Below are positions 1 to 11,699 of a stretch of DNA of 64,000 bases, in pieces (positions within the stretch are counted from its first letter, which is position 1; every line of letters starts with the position of its first letter). The notes below the pieces were generated by a model. That model was not told where the DNA came from. It saw nothing but the letters and a program-made list of their open reading frames with translations, and made no database searches. Position numbers and translations under genes: made by a program. Source of the DNA: Ascaphus truei (Eukaryota; Chordata; Amphibia; Anura; Ascaphidae); assembly GCA_036426205.1 (NCBI GenBank), contig WSYH01000265.1:124001-188000 (forward strand), given 5' to 3'.

Positions 1-115
1 CCTGTAGGTGAGTCACTGCCCAAAAGCCCTGTAGGTGAACAGTCACTGCCCACAAGCCCTGTAGGTGAACAGTCACTGCCCAAAAGCCCTGTAGGTGAGT
101 CACTGGCCACAAGCC
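1..115. repeat. Minisatellite, 27-30 bp unit, about 4 copies
   Basis: Units begin CCTGTAGGTGA and end with CACTGCCC followed by AAAAG or ACAAG. Some units have a three-base ACA insertion. The array runs off the left edge of the window, so its full length is unknown. Confidence 0.85.
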
Positions 116-487
116 CTGCCCGTGAAGTGCCAGAGGCCACTCAAAGTGGCTCTGTTGTGAGACAGTGCTGAAGCAGGGGAATTTTTAGCAAACAAATGCT
201 GAGTGTAAAATTGCCCTATAGTGGAAAAAGGGATTGCTGAATTGTGTAAAAGGTATTTCAAAGCCAATTGCTGAGTGTTGAGTTACCCTGCCTGGAGTGA
301 AAGAAATATTCCACTGCAAAGAATGTTTTTTTTTCTGCAAGTAAATAAAAGTCTGCCTATATATATCTTGGGAGCAAAACAGACACCCAAAGTGTGAAGT
401 GTGAATGCCATAATACCCAAAGATGAGACTGAAAATTACTGAACTCAAGCAGAAAACCAAATTTTGTTGCTGAAGCGGAGTGATTGC

Positions 488-647
488 ACCTAGCAAGTAA
501 ATGGTGTAAAGCAAACAGAAGTTTTAACCTAGCAACTACACATTCAGCATACCTAATGAGAGATTATACCTAGCAAGTAAATGGTGTAAAGCAAATAGAC
601 CTTTTTACCTAGCAACTGCACATCTTATATACCTGATGAGAGAAAAT
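488..647. repeat. 80-bp tandem duplication
   Basis: Two adjacent units of 80 bp (488-567 and 568-647) both start ACCTAGCAAGTAAATGG and end with an ACCTRATGAGAGA motif. They differ by scattered substitutions. The duplication lies just upstream of the ORF at 706 and could be part of its leader. The 115-487 stretch shows no recognisable feature. Confidence 0.8.
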
Positions 648-705
648 GCATGCACAGTACTGCTGATATTGTAAAACTTATCCAAGAAAGAAAAATTCTA
701 CAGAG

Positions 706-1656
706 ATGCCTGTGAGAGCTACGACCTCTAAACGCAAAATATGCCCACCTGAAGGACTACCACAATTGGGGGTTCTAGCAAATACAGTGGCAACAGCAGC
801 AATAGCGCCTCCTGAGGTCAGGAAGAAAATTACACCTGATAGCCTAAAAATGGAGGACAAGATGCAGCATCCCTGTAATGAACCCTACCCCACGGAAGAG
901 TGGCCCTTCCAGTCCAATAAAGAGGAAGACATCTCTAACGGGGAACCCGAACCGAGTCACAACCACAAAACACCCCAAGAATGGTGGGGGTGCCTGAACT
1001 CGGCGCGAACAGAAAAGACCGCTCCCTTTGATGACGAATATGATCAGCAGGAGACAGAGCGGGAGCAGTGGATCTCCGAATATTTCCATCAGCTATTACA
1101 GTTGCAAGAAAAGCTGGGTGGATCCATTGACGCTGCTAAAATTTCAAATAAAGGAGACCCCAGTATTCCTGATGGGACGGAGTCATCCAAAACAAAAAGG
1201 CGGAAAAAGAAAAGCGGTTCTTCACTTACCGTGGAAGGAACAGACACGTCCGCAGATCCTGTGGAGGAAAAGGGGGACCGAGTTGCCCTACAGCCTAGAG
1301 AAAATGGAGAATTTGTCCCGCGTATAACCGAATATCCAGAGGGCCCAAGGCAGAAATCATGTACCCCAAAGAAGTGTCTGTCCGGTGCCAACAGTGAGGA
1401 ACCCTCAACCAGTCATCCCAGGGAAACGGAGTCGGAACCAGTGAGTGAAGATCCCTTGACCAGCCCTGAAGACGCCCTGAAAATTGCCAGGCGTGACTGT
1501 GATCTACTTCGAGAACAATTGAAACTTGAGAGAGCAGATAATTTTGGAGAGAGAGTAGAGATTGTCTTTACTCTCACAACCTGTCTTGAGCTCTGCCAGA
1601 AGACACAGCATAGCTGCTTTCAAGACACAGGCAAAACTTCTAAACCTGAATGCTGA
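706..1656 (+). CDS. Unrecognised 316-aa ORF, possibly part of an LTR element
   Basis: I do not recognise this protein. It starts at an ATG with a fair upstream context and is open for 316 codons, long for this repeat-dense DNA. It is hydrophilic: residues 50-130 are acidic, a basic KTKRRKKK run near residue 163 could be a nuclear localisation signal, and a predicted helical segment (DCDLLREQLKLER) lies near residue 264. There is no signal peptide, membrane segment, zinc finger or RT/protease motif. The last 30 codons run past a purine-rich tract into what may be an LTR, so the true end may be earlier. It could be an accessory or Gag-like protein of an endogenous LTR element, or a chance-preserved exon. 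Function is not assigned. Confidence 0.45.
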   Translation: MPVRATTSKRKICPPEGLPQLGVLANTVATAAIAPPEVRKKITPDSLKMEDKMQHPCNEPYPTEEWPFQSNKEEDISNGEPEPSHNHKTPQEWWGCLNSARTEKTAPFDDEYDQQETEREQWISEYFHQLLQLQEKLGGSIDAAKISNKGDPSIPDGTESSKTKRRKKKSGSSLTVEGTDTSADPVEEKGDRVALQPRENGEFVPRITEYPEGPRQKSCTPKKCLSGANSEEPSTSHPRETESEPVSEDPLTSPEDALKIARRDCDLLREQLKLERADNFGERVEIVFTLTTCLELCQKTQHSCFQDTGKTSKPEC

Positions 1657-1971
1657 CACACCTGAGGGAAGGGAGCTGAACCAGGAACAGAGAAGATTTT
1701 CCCTCCAAGGAACAGATAAGACTTTCATTCTTAAGAGACTTCGTATATCTGCTTATTTCATGCTATATGTTTTGGGGCTGGGAGACATGCTTATCTAGGG
1801 GAGTTGTGAACTGCATAGTGTTTCACTAGAAATACTCCCAAATGAATAGAAGCTTTGTTTACCCCTTGTTTGGAAAGTTTCCTGATGTTGAGGAAACATG
1901 CGCAATAAAAAGCCTTCTTTAATTTCACAATAATCAGTCTCTCTTGCATACCTCTGTGAACGTCCGTCTAC
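1563..1971 (+). mobile_element. Possible 3' LTR ending at an L1 junction
   Basis: A purine-rich tract (GAGAGAGAGTAGAGA) is followed by TGTCTTTAC. About 400 bp later the sequence ends in CTACA exactly where the minus-strand L1 coding similarity begins. An AATAAA signal at 1904-1909 sits 60 bp before the end, as in an R/U5 region. The TG...CA ends, polypurine tract and poly(A) signal fit a 409-bp LTR inserted into the L1. The partner LTR and left target duplication would lie outside the window, so this is unproven. Confidence 0.35.
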
Positions 1972-3842
1972 ATGGAGGAATCAGTATAAGGGAAGTTTTA
2001 CCAAGGGGTGTCTGTCCTGTAACTCCAAAAATGACATCAGAGACCCCTTGTTAAGTAAGTCTGATGCTGTCTTTATACCAGACTCACGGAATTGCTTAAA
2101 GTCCCTGGAGTCGCAACCCGGGGGAAAATCTGGGTTATCGAATATATGTATAAGGGGGGAGGGGAAGGATGTCAATCCATGTCTGTCTTTTGTTTGTGAC
2201 CAAATTTTCCACGTACATCTTATGGCTCCCAAGCCTATTTCGCCTGGTATTGTTATCTTCCCACCCCCCTGGGACCAAAGTAGTGCTCCAAGGGATAGGG
2301 GGGCACGTATGAGGCCTCTATCTCCAACCAGCCACAGGACGCTGGGTCGTTATTCCATACCACTGTTTTTTTTAGGTGAGATGCTTTGTAGTATTTGATT
2401 ATATCTGGTACACCTAGGCCTCCGCACTCCTTTGGGGCAAGCATTACCGTTCGCGCCACTCGCGGCCTTTTATTTTTCCATATAAATTGGAAGATGCTAT
2501 TTTGGATGTTTTTGAGGTCTGCCAGTGTCACACAGACCGGGAGAGTCTGGAAGAAATACAGCAATCTGGGAAGGATGTTCATCTTAACTGATGCTACCCT
2601 ACTGAGTCACGAAATATGGTATTTGTTCCATCTCTGGAGATCTTGTTTAATTTTTGTAAATAAAGGGGGAAAATTGCAATTGTACAATGCTGCGTATGAG
2701 TTGGCTATTCTGACTCCCAAGTATTTTATATTTGTGGAGCTCCACTTGTAACTAAAGTTGAGCTTCATTAGTTTTACTTCTTGGGTGGTCAGGGAAAGAT
2801 TCAGGGCTTCTGATTTATCGCTGTCGATTTTGTACCCTGAGATCCGGCCGAATCTTTCCAACTCAAACTGAAGATTAGGATGGGTCGTCATGGGGGATGT
2901 CAGAGACAGGATAACGTCATCCGCGAACAGCGAAATCTTGTGTTCTCTGTCCCCGATGGAGACCCCTCTTATATCTTGGCTTTGTCTAATTGTTGCTGCC
3001 AGGGGTTCGATTGATAGTGCAAAAAGGAGTGGGGACAGAAGGCAACCTTGTCTGGTACCATTCTTAATTTTAATGGGGACCGAGTTTCCTCCTGGGAGTT
3101 TGACAAAAGCCGATGGGTTCTTATATAGGGCCCTAACCCCCTCCAGGAAGGGGTCTTTGAATCCAAATTTAGTCATAGTGTGTTCTAAGAAATACCATCT
3201 AATTCTATCAAATGCTTTTTCAGCATCTAGACTTAATAGGAATGCTTTTGTCCCCACTAGATGTACGTGGTCAATGATATTTATTATTTTGCGCGTGTTA
3301 TCCGAAGCTTTTCTGCCGAAAACAAATCCGACCTGGTCTTTATGGATCAAGCTCGGTAATATTGGATTTAGGCTATTTGCAAGGATTTTACTATAAATTT
3401 TAAGATCCGAATTAAGTAAAGATATTGGCCTATAGCTCCCGCATTGGAGCGGGTCTCTTCCTTCTTTATGGATAATTGCCAGGTTAGCTGTGGACATGGA
3501 TACTGGGACATCTTCCCCCTCCATAAACAAGTTGAAAACCTCCGTTAAGTGTGGAACCAGCACTTTCTTGAATTTTTTGTAATATTGGTTTGAGAAACCG
3601 TCTGGCCCTGGGGTCTTGTTTGCCTTTAGTTGTTTTATTACTTCAAGTATTTCTTTAGGGGATATTTTCTCGTTAAGTTTAAGGACGGTTTCTTCTGAAA
3701 GGGCAGTTAAGCTGCACTCCTCGAGGTATCTAGAGATAGCCGCCAACCCAGACTGGGCGTTTTGGGGGGGATTTAGGTTGTACAGTTTGGTGTAAAAGTC
3801 TGAAAATTCTTGGGCAATTTCTTTCTCTTTATAGGATTTTAC
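1972..3842 (-). pseudogene. L1 ORF2 reverse transcriptase and start of C-terminal region
   Basis: The longest open piece (3746-2607, 379 aa) is an L1-type reverse transcriptase. It contains TPGPDGF and SYRPISLLN blocks, an AEKAFDRIRW motif A with its catalytic Asp, GTRQGCLLSP, and a catalytic FADD near residue 273. It continues in shifted frames at 2582-2253 (FQFIWKNKRPR and GGLGVPD, typical of the post-RT region) and 2232-1981. Compared with a full L1 ORF2, roughly the last quarter of the protein is absent at the 1972 junction. Frameshifts near 2600 and 2240 show decay. Upstream, VKSYKEKE at 3842 continues directly into the linker at 9411 once the LTR element is removed. Confidence 0.92.
3838..3842. 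other. 5-bp target site duplication TTTAC, left copy
   Basis: TTTAC precedes the 5' LTR and recurs at 9406-9410 right after the 3' LTR. The L1 reading frame is restored when the segment between the two copies is excised. Confidence 0.85.
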
Positions 3843-4966
3843 TGTAAGGAATCCGCTCCGCAGTTTACTGGTTGCCTTACCTTGCAGATTTTGCAGTCCT
3901 GGAGAACCTCTCCTGATGTTTGCTGCAGCCTGGATTCACTCACCAAAGCTATACTCACTCCCTCTGGTATCTACTGCAGCTGTGCAGCCTATCACTGCAA
4001 CCTAGACTTGCATTCATTCATTGGAGCAGTACCTTCACACCCCCCTCCGGGGATTGGCCCGCTGGCCTTTAAGTATTGTCTTCCCATAATGCTCCCTGCC
4101 GAGCATAGTCCTTCCTGGATGTCACTATCTGTTCTGCCACAAGCCCTCGCTTGTTCCTGTCTCTCATGCTGAAGCGGAGTATTCTCCTTGTTGTCTGCAG
4201 CTCCAGGTTTCCTAAGGCCGGCTGCTATATTCACGCAGCGGTCTGCTCCAGTCTCCTGTGTTGTAGCTGAGTACTCTTCTTGTTCCCTTCAGCTCCTTGT
4301 TTCCTGTGACCGGCTGCTATAGTCACGCAGCGGTCCACTCCTGTTCTCCTGTGCTGAAGCAGAGGTTTTCGTCCCTGCATCCCTCAGCCTCCTGGATTCC
4401 TGCACTGAAGCGGATGTTTCGTCCCTGCGTTCTTCAGTCTCCTGGATTCCTGCACTGAAGCGGAGGTTTCCCTGTGTATCTTCAGCTTCCTGGTTCCTGG
4501 GGCCTACTCTTTCCCTAATCTAGAGAGGCCGTGTCCTGGTTCCTGCGCTGAGACAGAGGATTCCCTAGCCCGCTCAGGACTCTTGCGCTGTAGCACTGGT
4601 GCACCTGTGCAGCAAAGCGGTGTGCTACTCTGGTCTGCCTACCATCTCCTGTGACCAGTACCATGGGCCATGGTCGTCGCTCGCGCAGAGGCCAACCCCG
4701 CGCTCCTAAGCTGAAGCGGGGCTCTCCTGACTACCTGTTGCCGAACTCTTGCCTGAACAATGTTTATCCTGATGTCTCCTGTCCTGACCCTGACTTCTAC
4801 ACGACGACGCTGTCTTCTCCATCCTGATCCTGCGACATAATGACTACGAACGCGGCAAATCCGGATCAAGCCGGCGCGGTGGCTCTGTCAGCGGTTCGTT
4901 TTTACAAACCCCACCTCAGCCCTCGCGGTTCGGTCCTGGTTTTTGTGGCGAGCAGAAACCCTGACA
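3843..4966 (+). repeat. 5' LTR of the non-coding LTR element
   Basis: It begins TGTAAGGAATCCGCTCC and ends AGAAACCCTGACA. It contains short internal repeats of the type CTGAAGCGGAGG...TCCTGG (4340-4500). The ORFs visible in it are not conserved between the two LTRs and are not real genes. Confidence 0.88.
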
Positions 4967-7900
4967 GTATGCTCGGCCACACAAACTCGGACCGCCCTGT
5001 GTGAAGGGTTGGTAAGTTCGTCTGAAAGCCTGTCCCAGCCTGAGACACGCAGTCCCAGGTGGGGAATACCATTTCTAATGGAGATAATACCCCTGATTAA
5101 GATCTGATTGTGTTTTAGGTTTAACCCCTTTGCAAAACAAATCCGTAATGATCTACAGTGATGAAGTTTTACCGCCTCGGGACTTAAAACAATTCGCTGC
5201 GCTTGTATTGCTGTCCTGTACCCTTTAACTTGGGGGAAATTGTACCCTTTATAATTGGAACGGACGCCCAAAAGGAACTATCTTCCCTGGCCTGTGTCTT
5301 TAGCACATTTATAGCAAAAGAGGACCCTCCCTCAGTTGTGCTGAAATGCCCAAAAACACCCATATCCTTTCCATGACATTGGCATTTGCATAAAGGAACA
5401 GATCACTCCCCCTCTCCAGCTTCTCGCTGCTGCTTGGCTGTATCCCTTGGTATACACACGGATCCTTAACCCTGAGTGTATGGCAGGTTCCCTGACAAAC
5501 CATGATATGTTTTCGTAACCCCTCCGAATCAGTCCTGTGAGGTTCCCCCTTGAGAATACAATGTGGCTCTACCATCACTGAATGTCTTGTATCAGAGAAT
5601 AAGTTTCATTGTTCTCTTTCTAGCTGAAGTCCTTTCTCCTAGGTGATGGGTTTTCCATTTCGCTTTAACCCCTGCCGAGCAGTCCTGTGAGGGTTTTCCC
5701 CTTGAGAATATCATATGTTTTCATCACTAGCCAACACTAAGGTCTCTATCAAGAATAAGCCCTTTTTCCCCTATCTTTCTAACTCGAATCTGTCACTCCG
5801 CTCTTGAGGGTTTCCCAGCTTTAAACCTGCTAGGCAGGTTCCTTGCGCTTTCCCTCAGAGAAAAGAAAGTAATCCCCTAAGTTTCGGTTCCTAGGGTCAT
5901 GTTCTGTATTAACTCCCTGTGGGCAGCTCTCTGAGTTTTCCATTTGGTAAATCCCCTGTTCTCTGCCAGCCCATGCACGCGCCTAGCTTCAGAAGAGAGT
6001 TCATGGTCCTGTCCTAATACAGAGAGAAGATACCTATGTTTTGACTCACTTCCCAGGCATTTTGCATTTAACCCCTGTAAATTCTGCAGCCTTCCAATTT
6101 AATTGCCTTCGTTTTAGCCTACAGAGAAGAGTCCACAAGGTCAGACCAGCAGAGGTTGCAGTGAGGATTCACATAACCTACGAGAGTCCCTAGATATTCT
6201 TTTGCTATAAATCCCCTGCTTCAGCCTCAGTTTCCGCAGTTTCGTCTCCGGAGACTTTCGGTTAAAGTTCTGGTTCCTGATAATGTATTCAGTAGTCAGG
6301 TGTTTCCCTAAGCGTGCTCGCAGAGTTCCTTCTCCCGGGTGTTTCGGCTGACCAGCCCTGTCTCCCCACATACGGTGATCCCTCTGCCTTCAGCGGCATA
6401 TAGTTCCCACATTATGGGTTCTGCAAGTAATTTCCTGGTTCCCAGAACTTCCTTTACCAAATAAATACCTACTTCAGAGACCATTAACAATTATGATTCA
6501 ACCCCCGTTTACTGTCCCTGAGTTCTCCTCCTCTTTAAGCTTAGGGTAAAGCATAACAGAGTCGTATGTCCCTCCTGGGGTTCATATTATGTTCCAGGAA
6601 TGTTTGCCTGACCAGCCGTTTTTTTCCTCCAAAAATTGACGCTTTTTTTCATATATATTAGTAAAGCTTGCACACTGTTTCCCTTTTCGCTGAATTGTGG
6701 TCTTACTAAGTTTTGAGACTCTTGAGAGGTAATGATTCTCCTTCATTAATTCTGAAGCTCTTTCCTACAAGGAGTAATCCTGATTGGGTCCCCCTGATTT
6801 TCTCTGTTCCAGGCTAATTCTCCAGGTATCAGCATATCTGTGGTCACTGCTAGGACTGTCCTGAGGTCACCATGAATATATTACAAAGTCCCGGGGTTTT
6901 TAATCTGAGCTATTTAGCTGTCCTGCCTTGTCTGAACCCTCCTCGTACTGTGTCTAATATCGCCCCAGCAAAAAACATGGGGTTTTACTCTGGGAAGAAA
7001 TGAAACCTCCTGTCTTAAAGGGTATTTTTTCTCACTGTCCAGCAATCTAGAACCTCAGTAATTGTTTCTAAGTCACTTATCAATACATTCTGATGTTTTC
7101 TCTAATCAACCCAGACCCCCTCACTATCGGTTAGGGTCCTGTGCTCAGAGATTTTGCACTAGAAACACACCATTCATGTTTTTGTCAGGTTAGGTAACCC
7201 CTGTGGTTAGTGCCATTGCAGTTTCGAAAAGACTACTCCTTGTACTCCTAATGTGCCTGTCATTAAACGTTTTCATAGTTCTACTTGCGGCTGTTGATTC
7301 TCATGGCCCTGTCACTGAGGTACAGACTTCAGCCTTCTGATGTTTAGCTGCCCTCCCACCACTACCCTGCTCTGCTTTTTTCTCACGCTACTGATTGAAG
7401 ATCCCAAGGACTATTTTCTGATTCACTGACAATATTATCATCCCAATGAAGATTTTCCCAGTATTGGGAGCCTCTACTGTTGTTTGCTTCTCTCTCCCTG
7501 CTAAAAACCATGGTTTTGTCCTGGAATTTTCGGTTTGCCCCTTTTATTTCCTCTCAGTTGGAAATACTCTTACGTTCCCAATATGTTCCTGTCCCTATGC
7601 CTGGTTTACTGCGTGCCTTGTCCACCTTCCATACCAATACGTGAGATGCTTTCCAACCAAACCTATACCCTTACTAACCATTCCTGGGGCCTCCTATAGA
7701 AAATTCCTCTCAAATGTCCAACATGCAGTGGTTCAGCCAGACTTTTTCTGTTACAAGTTTCCTCCTGGTGTAGTCGATCACTATCAGTGAGCCGCTGATC
7801 CATAGGAGTCTGGTGTCATTTAAATTAAAGACTGTGCTTCGTTTAGGGTGGTCTCTCCTGCCGTTTCTTTCTTCTTCTGCCTCTGGAACCCTCTACTTTC

Positions 7901-8264
7901 TTCACAGGCCCTGATTTCCAAGTCATTTTAGCGAGGACGAGCCATGTAACCAAGCTGTCTTCTTCTTCCCATATCAATCTCATATCCTAGAACTGTACTC
8001 CAACAAAAGAACTGCACTCGTTTACGGATGCCCTTTCCACCTAATAAGTTTTAAAGGAACAACTCAATGTCCCCAAGACCCATGGATGGTCCTGTCTGGC
8101 CGCAGTTCTCAAACCGGGGGTGGGACACTAAGGAACTAACCACGAGTCTCTGGACCACGACATCTAAACCACCCAATCCTCACGGTTCAGCCAACAATTC
8201 CACTGTCCCCCAACTCCAGTGTGCTCATTTCGCCCGGACATGTCTCGCAGTGAAGGGGGGGTAC
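4967..8264. other. Internal region of the LTR element, no coding capacity
   Basis: About 3.3 kb of pyrimidine-rich sequence without a meaningful ORF. Short motifs recur, such as CCCCTTGAGAATA at about 5550 and 5700. A primer binding site beginning TGG is not visible right after the 5' LTR, so the priming tRNA cannot be named. A polypurine tract (GAAGGGGGGG) ends the region. Confidence 0.8.
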
Positions 8265-9405
8265 TTTAATGGAACCGCTACGCTCCAGTTTACTGGTTGC
8301 CTTACCTTGCAGACTTGTGGCGTACCTGGAGAACCTCTCCTGATAGTTTTGCTGTCAAGCCTGGATTCACCTCACCAAAGCAGTAACACACTCCCTACTG
8401 GTTCTACTGCAGGCTGTGAGGCCTATCACTGGCAACCTAGACTTGCATTCATTCAGGAGCAGTACCTTCACAACCCCCCTCCGGGGATTGGCCCACTGGC
8501 CTTTAAGTATTGTCCTTCCCATATATCTCCCTGCCGAGCATAGTCCTTCCTGGATGTCACTATCTTTTCTGCCCACAAGCCTCGCTTGTTCCTGTCTCTC
8601 ATGCTGAAGCGGAGTATTCTCCTTGTTTGTCGCAGCTCCAGGTTTCCTAAGGAGCCGGCTGCTATATTCACGCAGCGGTCTGCTCCATTCCTCCTGTGTT
8701 GTAGCTGAGTACTCTTCTTGTTCCCTTCAGCTCCTTGTTTCCTGTGACCGGCTGCTATAGTCCCGCAGCGGTCCACTCCTGTTCTCCTTGCTTGAAGCAG
8801 AGGTTTTCGTCCCTTCACCCGCCTCCTGGATTCCTGCACTGAAGCGTATGTTTCGTCCCCTGGGCTTCTTCGATCCCTGGATTCCTGCACTGAAGCGCGA
8901 GGTTTCCCTGTGTATCTTCAGCTTCCTGGTTCCTGGGGCCTACCTCTTTCCCTAATCTAGAGAGGCCGTTGTCCTGGTTCCTGTCGCTGAGACAGAGGAT
9001 TCCCTAACCCGCTCGACTCTGCGCTGTAGCACTGGTGCAACCTGTGCAGTCAAAGCGGTGTGCTACTCTGGTCTGCCTACCATCTCCTGTTGACCAGTAC
9101 CATGGGCCATGGTCGTCGCTCGCGCAGAGGCCAACCCCCGGCTCCTAAGCTGACGCGGGGCTCTCTCCTGACTACCTGTTGCCGAACTCTTGCCTGAACA
9201 ATGTTTATCCTGGATGTCTCCTGTCCGGACCCTGGCTTCTACAACGACAACGCGTCTTCTCAATCCCTGATCCTGCTATCATATGACTACGAAACCTGCG
9301 CAATCCCGGAATCATCCTGCGCGTCGTCAGGTCGGTTCTTTTAATACCCAACACCCACCTCAGCCTCGCGGTCCGGTCCTGGTTTGTGGCGAGCAGAACC
9401 CGACA
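8265..9405 (+). repeat. 3' LTR of the non-coding LTR element
   Basis: It is homologous along its length to 3843-4966 and ends AGAACCCGACA, followed by the TTTAC target duplication. Its start is slightly diverged (TTTAATGGAACCG against TGTAAGGAATCCG). Confidence 0.88.
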
Positions 9406-9410
9406 TTTAC

Positions 9411-9821
9411 AAACAACCCGATTTGGTCCCGAATTGCCGAAATTTGGGATTTAAAATATCCGTAGACCTTACTTTCATTTCCATTGGCCAACACCGGTCC
9501 GACTTGTTTCCTTTGTCATAATAGCATTGGTTTGTCCATCTCAGTGCCCTCTCTCTCACTCATCAAGTTGGGCTCTTTTTAATTCGGTCCTTGTTTTTTC
9601 TAGAGTTTTGTATAATTTTTTGGTGGGGTTTGTTTTTTATGTGCGCCTCCAAAGACAGACCTTTTCCGTCAATCCCTTGTATCTTTTTGTCTCTTTTTTC
9701 TTTTTTGGAAGGACGCTAGGGAAATGAGGGTACCTTGGATCCTTGCCTTATGGGCTTCCCACATCGTTATCGGGAACCCCGAACCGAACCCTTGTATTCA
9801 AAGTATTCCTTGGGTTTTTGC
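9411..9821 (-). pseudogene. L1 ORF2 linker between endonuclease and RT
   Basis: Reading the minus strand from about 9720 down to 9411 gives a decayed but recognisable L1 linker, including a region like ISAIRDQIG that precedes the RT in L1 ORF2. It joins in frame to VKSYKEKEIAQ at 3842 when the LTR element is removed. Frameshifts are present. The stretch 9730-9821 is less clear. Confidence 0.75.
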
Positions 9822-10838
9822 AAAACAACAATACAAACCGGCCCTTAAGAGTCCCATATAGGAATGAAATAGAGAGTGCCAAAAGTGACGACAATGTCCA
9901 ATTATGGAGAGTCCAATCTTTGACTTCACTTCAGGCTCCACACAAGGAATTACATTGAGCAAGGAGAGAAGAAGAAAAATCATAGTGCAACAATGTTTGA
10001 AGCAAACATACAAGACACACAAACAAGACACACATAGGACAATAACAAGTAAGACTGACAAATATAAACAAGAGTAAATTTACTGAACAACAATATAAAC
10101 ATGCCCAGAAGCAGATGACGGATCCGGTGTGTAAAACCGGAATCCTACTTACAAGACGTCCCAATTAATATAGGCAGGGTTAAACGTGAGTATATACTGC
10201 CGCAGCTTCTGGTAAACACGTGGCGATCAGGGGAGACTCCGAACACTTCCTTAGTTCCGCATCAGCATGTGTCGTCACCATATTGGTCCGGGTTCTCCTG
10301 GCGCCGCCTGCCGCTCCGTTGCCGGAACACGTCACTGGGGGCGGGACAAAATGCCGAAACTCCCTTCTCCTGCTTCTATGGTGACGCACATCCTGATGCT
10401 GAACTAAGGAAGTGTTTCGGAGTCACTCCCCTGATCGCCACGTTTTCAACCAGAAGCTGCGCTGGATATACTCATCATTTACCCCTGTCTAATTTATTGG
10501 ACGTCTTGGTTGTAGGATTCCGGTTTTACCACCGGATCCGTCATCTGCTCTGGGCATTTTTATATTGTTGTTCATTAAATTTACTCTTGTATTATTTGTC
10601 AGCCTTACTTGTTATTGTCCTATGTTTGTCTTGTCTTGTGTGTCTTGTATGTTTGCTTCATAACATTGTTGCACTATGATTTTTCTTCTTCTCTCCCTTG
10701 CTTCACATATGTAATTCCTTGCCATGGAGCCTGAAGTCAAAGATTGGACTCTCCATAATTGGACATTGTCGTCACTTTTGGACTCTCTATTCATTCCTAT
10801 ATGGGACTCTAAGGAGCCGGTTTGTATTGTTGTTTTTG
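9822..10838. mobile_element. Foldback element, 1-kb near-palindrome
   Basis: The left arm (about 9822-10282) and right arm (about 10377-10838) are inverted copies around a 94-bp GC-rich spacer. The ends read AAAACAACAATACAAACCGG on each strand. There is no transposase ORF, and the ORFs in the arms are mirror images with no family similarity. It splits the L1 ORF2 linker from the endonuclease. Flanks GTTTTTGC and GGTCTTGC could be a degraded 8-bp target duplication, as for hAT elements, but they match at only 6 of 8 bases. Confidence 0.85.
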
Positions 10839-11694
10839 GTCTTGCACTAACTGTGTTTTGGGTTAGTTTAATTTGGCAGCCTTGCCCTATAACTAATAGG
10901 TTTAGTGTGTATTATCACACATCTGTATTATTGTATATTTGTTGTATATTTGTCTATTTTACTTATTTTTTTCTTAGTCTTTTAGCGCTATTCACACCAC
11001 CCTTTTTTTGTATATCCTTTAGTTTTTGCGTAATTGTGCCCACTATCTCTGGGGAGTTTAAGAGAGAGTCGTTTAGTTTCCAACTGTAGCTATTGTTCTT
11101 ACTGAAAGGCAGAGAGAGCACTATGTCTATGGGGGCATGATCTGATCATGTTATCGAGCCAATACCTGACTGGGTAGACGCCTGGAGATCATTTTTGGTA
11201 CCCAGAAAAAAAATCAATCCTCGAGTAGGACTGATGTGGGGCAGAATAGAATGAGAAGTCTCGCTCCCCCTGGTGTTGGGTTCTCCAAATATCGAACATT
11301 GGGAAGTCTCTAAGCATATTGTTGAATTTTTTGGCATTGATTATTGATGTCTTTGGTGGCGCTATGCCTTGGGCCCTCGATCTGTAAGTTAGCCCAACAA
11401 AATTAGGAATCTACCCTCTGGATCCAAGATACTATTTTCGAGGGCAAAGGGGGTATTACTCCGTATCAGGGTAGCTACCCCTCTTTTCTTAATATTACAG
11501 GAGGCGTAGTATGCTTGTGGGTACTGTCTACTGAAAGTGTTGGGAGGGTTATTTGAGTTAAAATGAGTCTCTTGTAAAAATAAGATGTCACCGTTGAGCT
11601 TGTTCAATTCTTGAAGTGCTAGTCTATGCTTTCGTATGGAATTTAACCCCTTAACATTCATTGATATGAGTTTTATGTTCCTTTTATTAGCCAT
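10839..11694 (-). pseudogene. L1 ORF2 N-terminus: APE-type endonuclease
   Basis: ORF2 starts at the ATG at 11694. The open piece to 11389 has SMNVKGLNS with the conserved Asn and FLQETHF with the catalytic Glu of L1 endonucleases. About 90 residues, including the expected GDFN block, are missing near 11380. Similarity resumes at 11337-11146 (SHSILPHISP, FFLGTKNDLQ) and reaches the SDHAPI motif near 11135. A TGA replaces the expected Trp just before SDH. A region like SWKLNDSLLNSPEIV follows (about 11080-11040). The endonuclease cannot be functional. Confidence 0.9.
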
Positions 11695-11699
11695 AGTAA

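Larger units (their letters stand above)
3843..9405 (+). mobile_element. Non-coding LTR retrotransposon (LARD-like) inserted in L1 ORF2
   Basis: Two direct repeats of about 1.13 kb (3843-4966 and 8265-9405) flank a 3.3-kb internal region. The element has TG...CA ends, a G-run polypurine tract (8253-8261) just before the 3' LTR, and a 5-bp target duplication. The internal region has no ORF with gag, pol or env similarity, so the element must have been mobilised by proteins of another one. The 5-bp duplication fits Ty3/Gypsy-type or ERV-type integrases. The LTRs have accumulated many indels relative to each other, either from age or from sequence noise. Confidence 0.88.

Noticed and set aside
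3810..5578. Several 80-130 aa ORFs in the LTR and interior of the LTR element
   Set aside because: Not conserved between the two LTRs and no similarity to gag, pol or env by eye.
9931..10794. Hydrophobic ORFs (CLVCLLQ-like) in the foldback element
   Set aside because: Mirror-image translations of the inverted arms with frame differences between arms.
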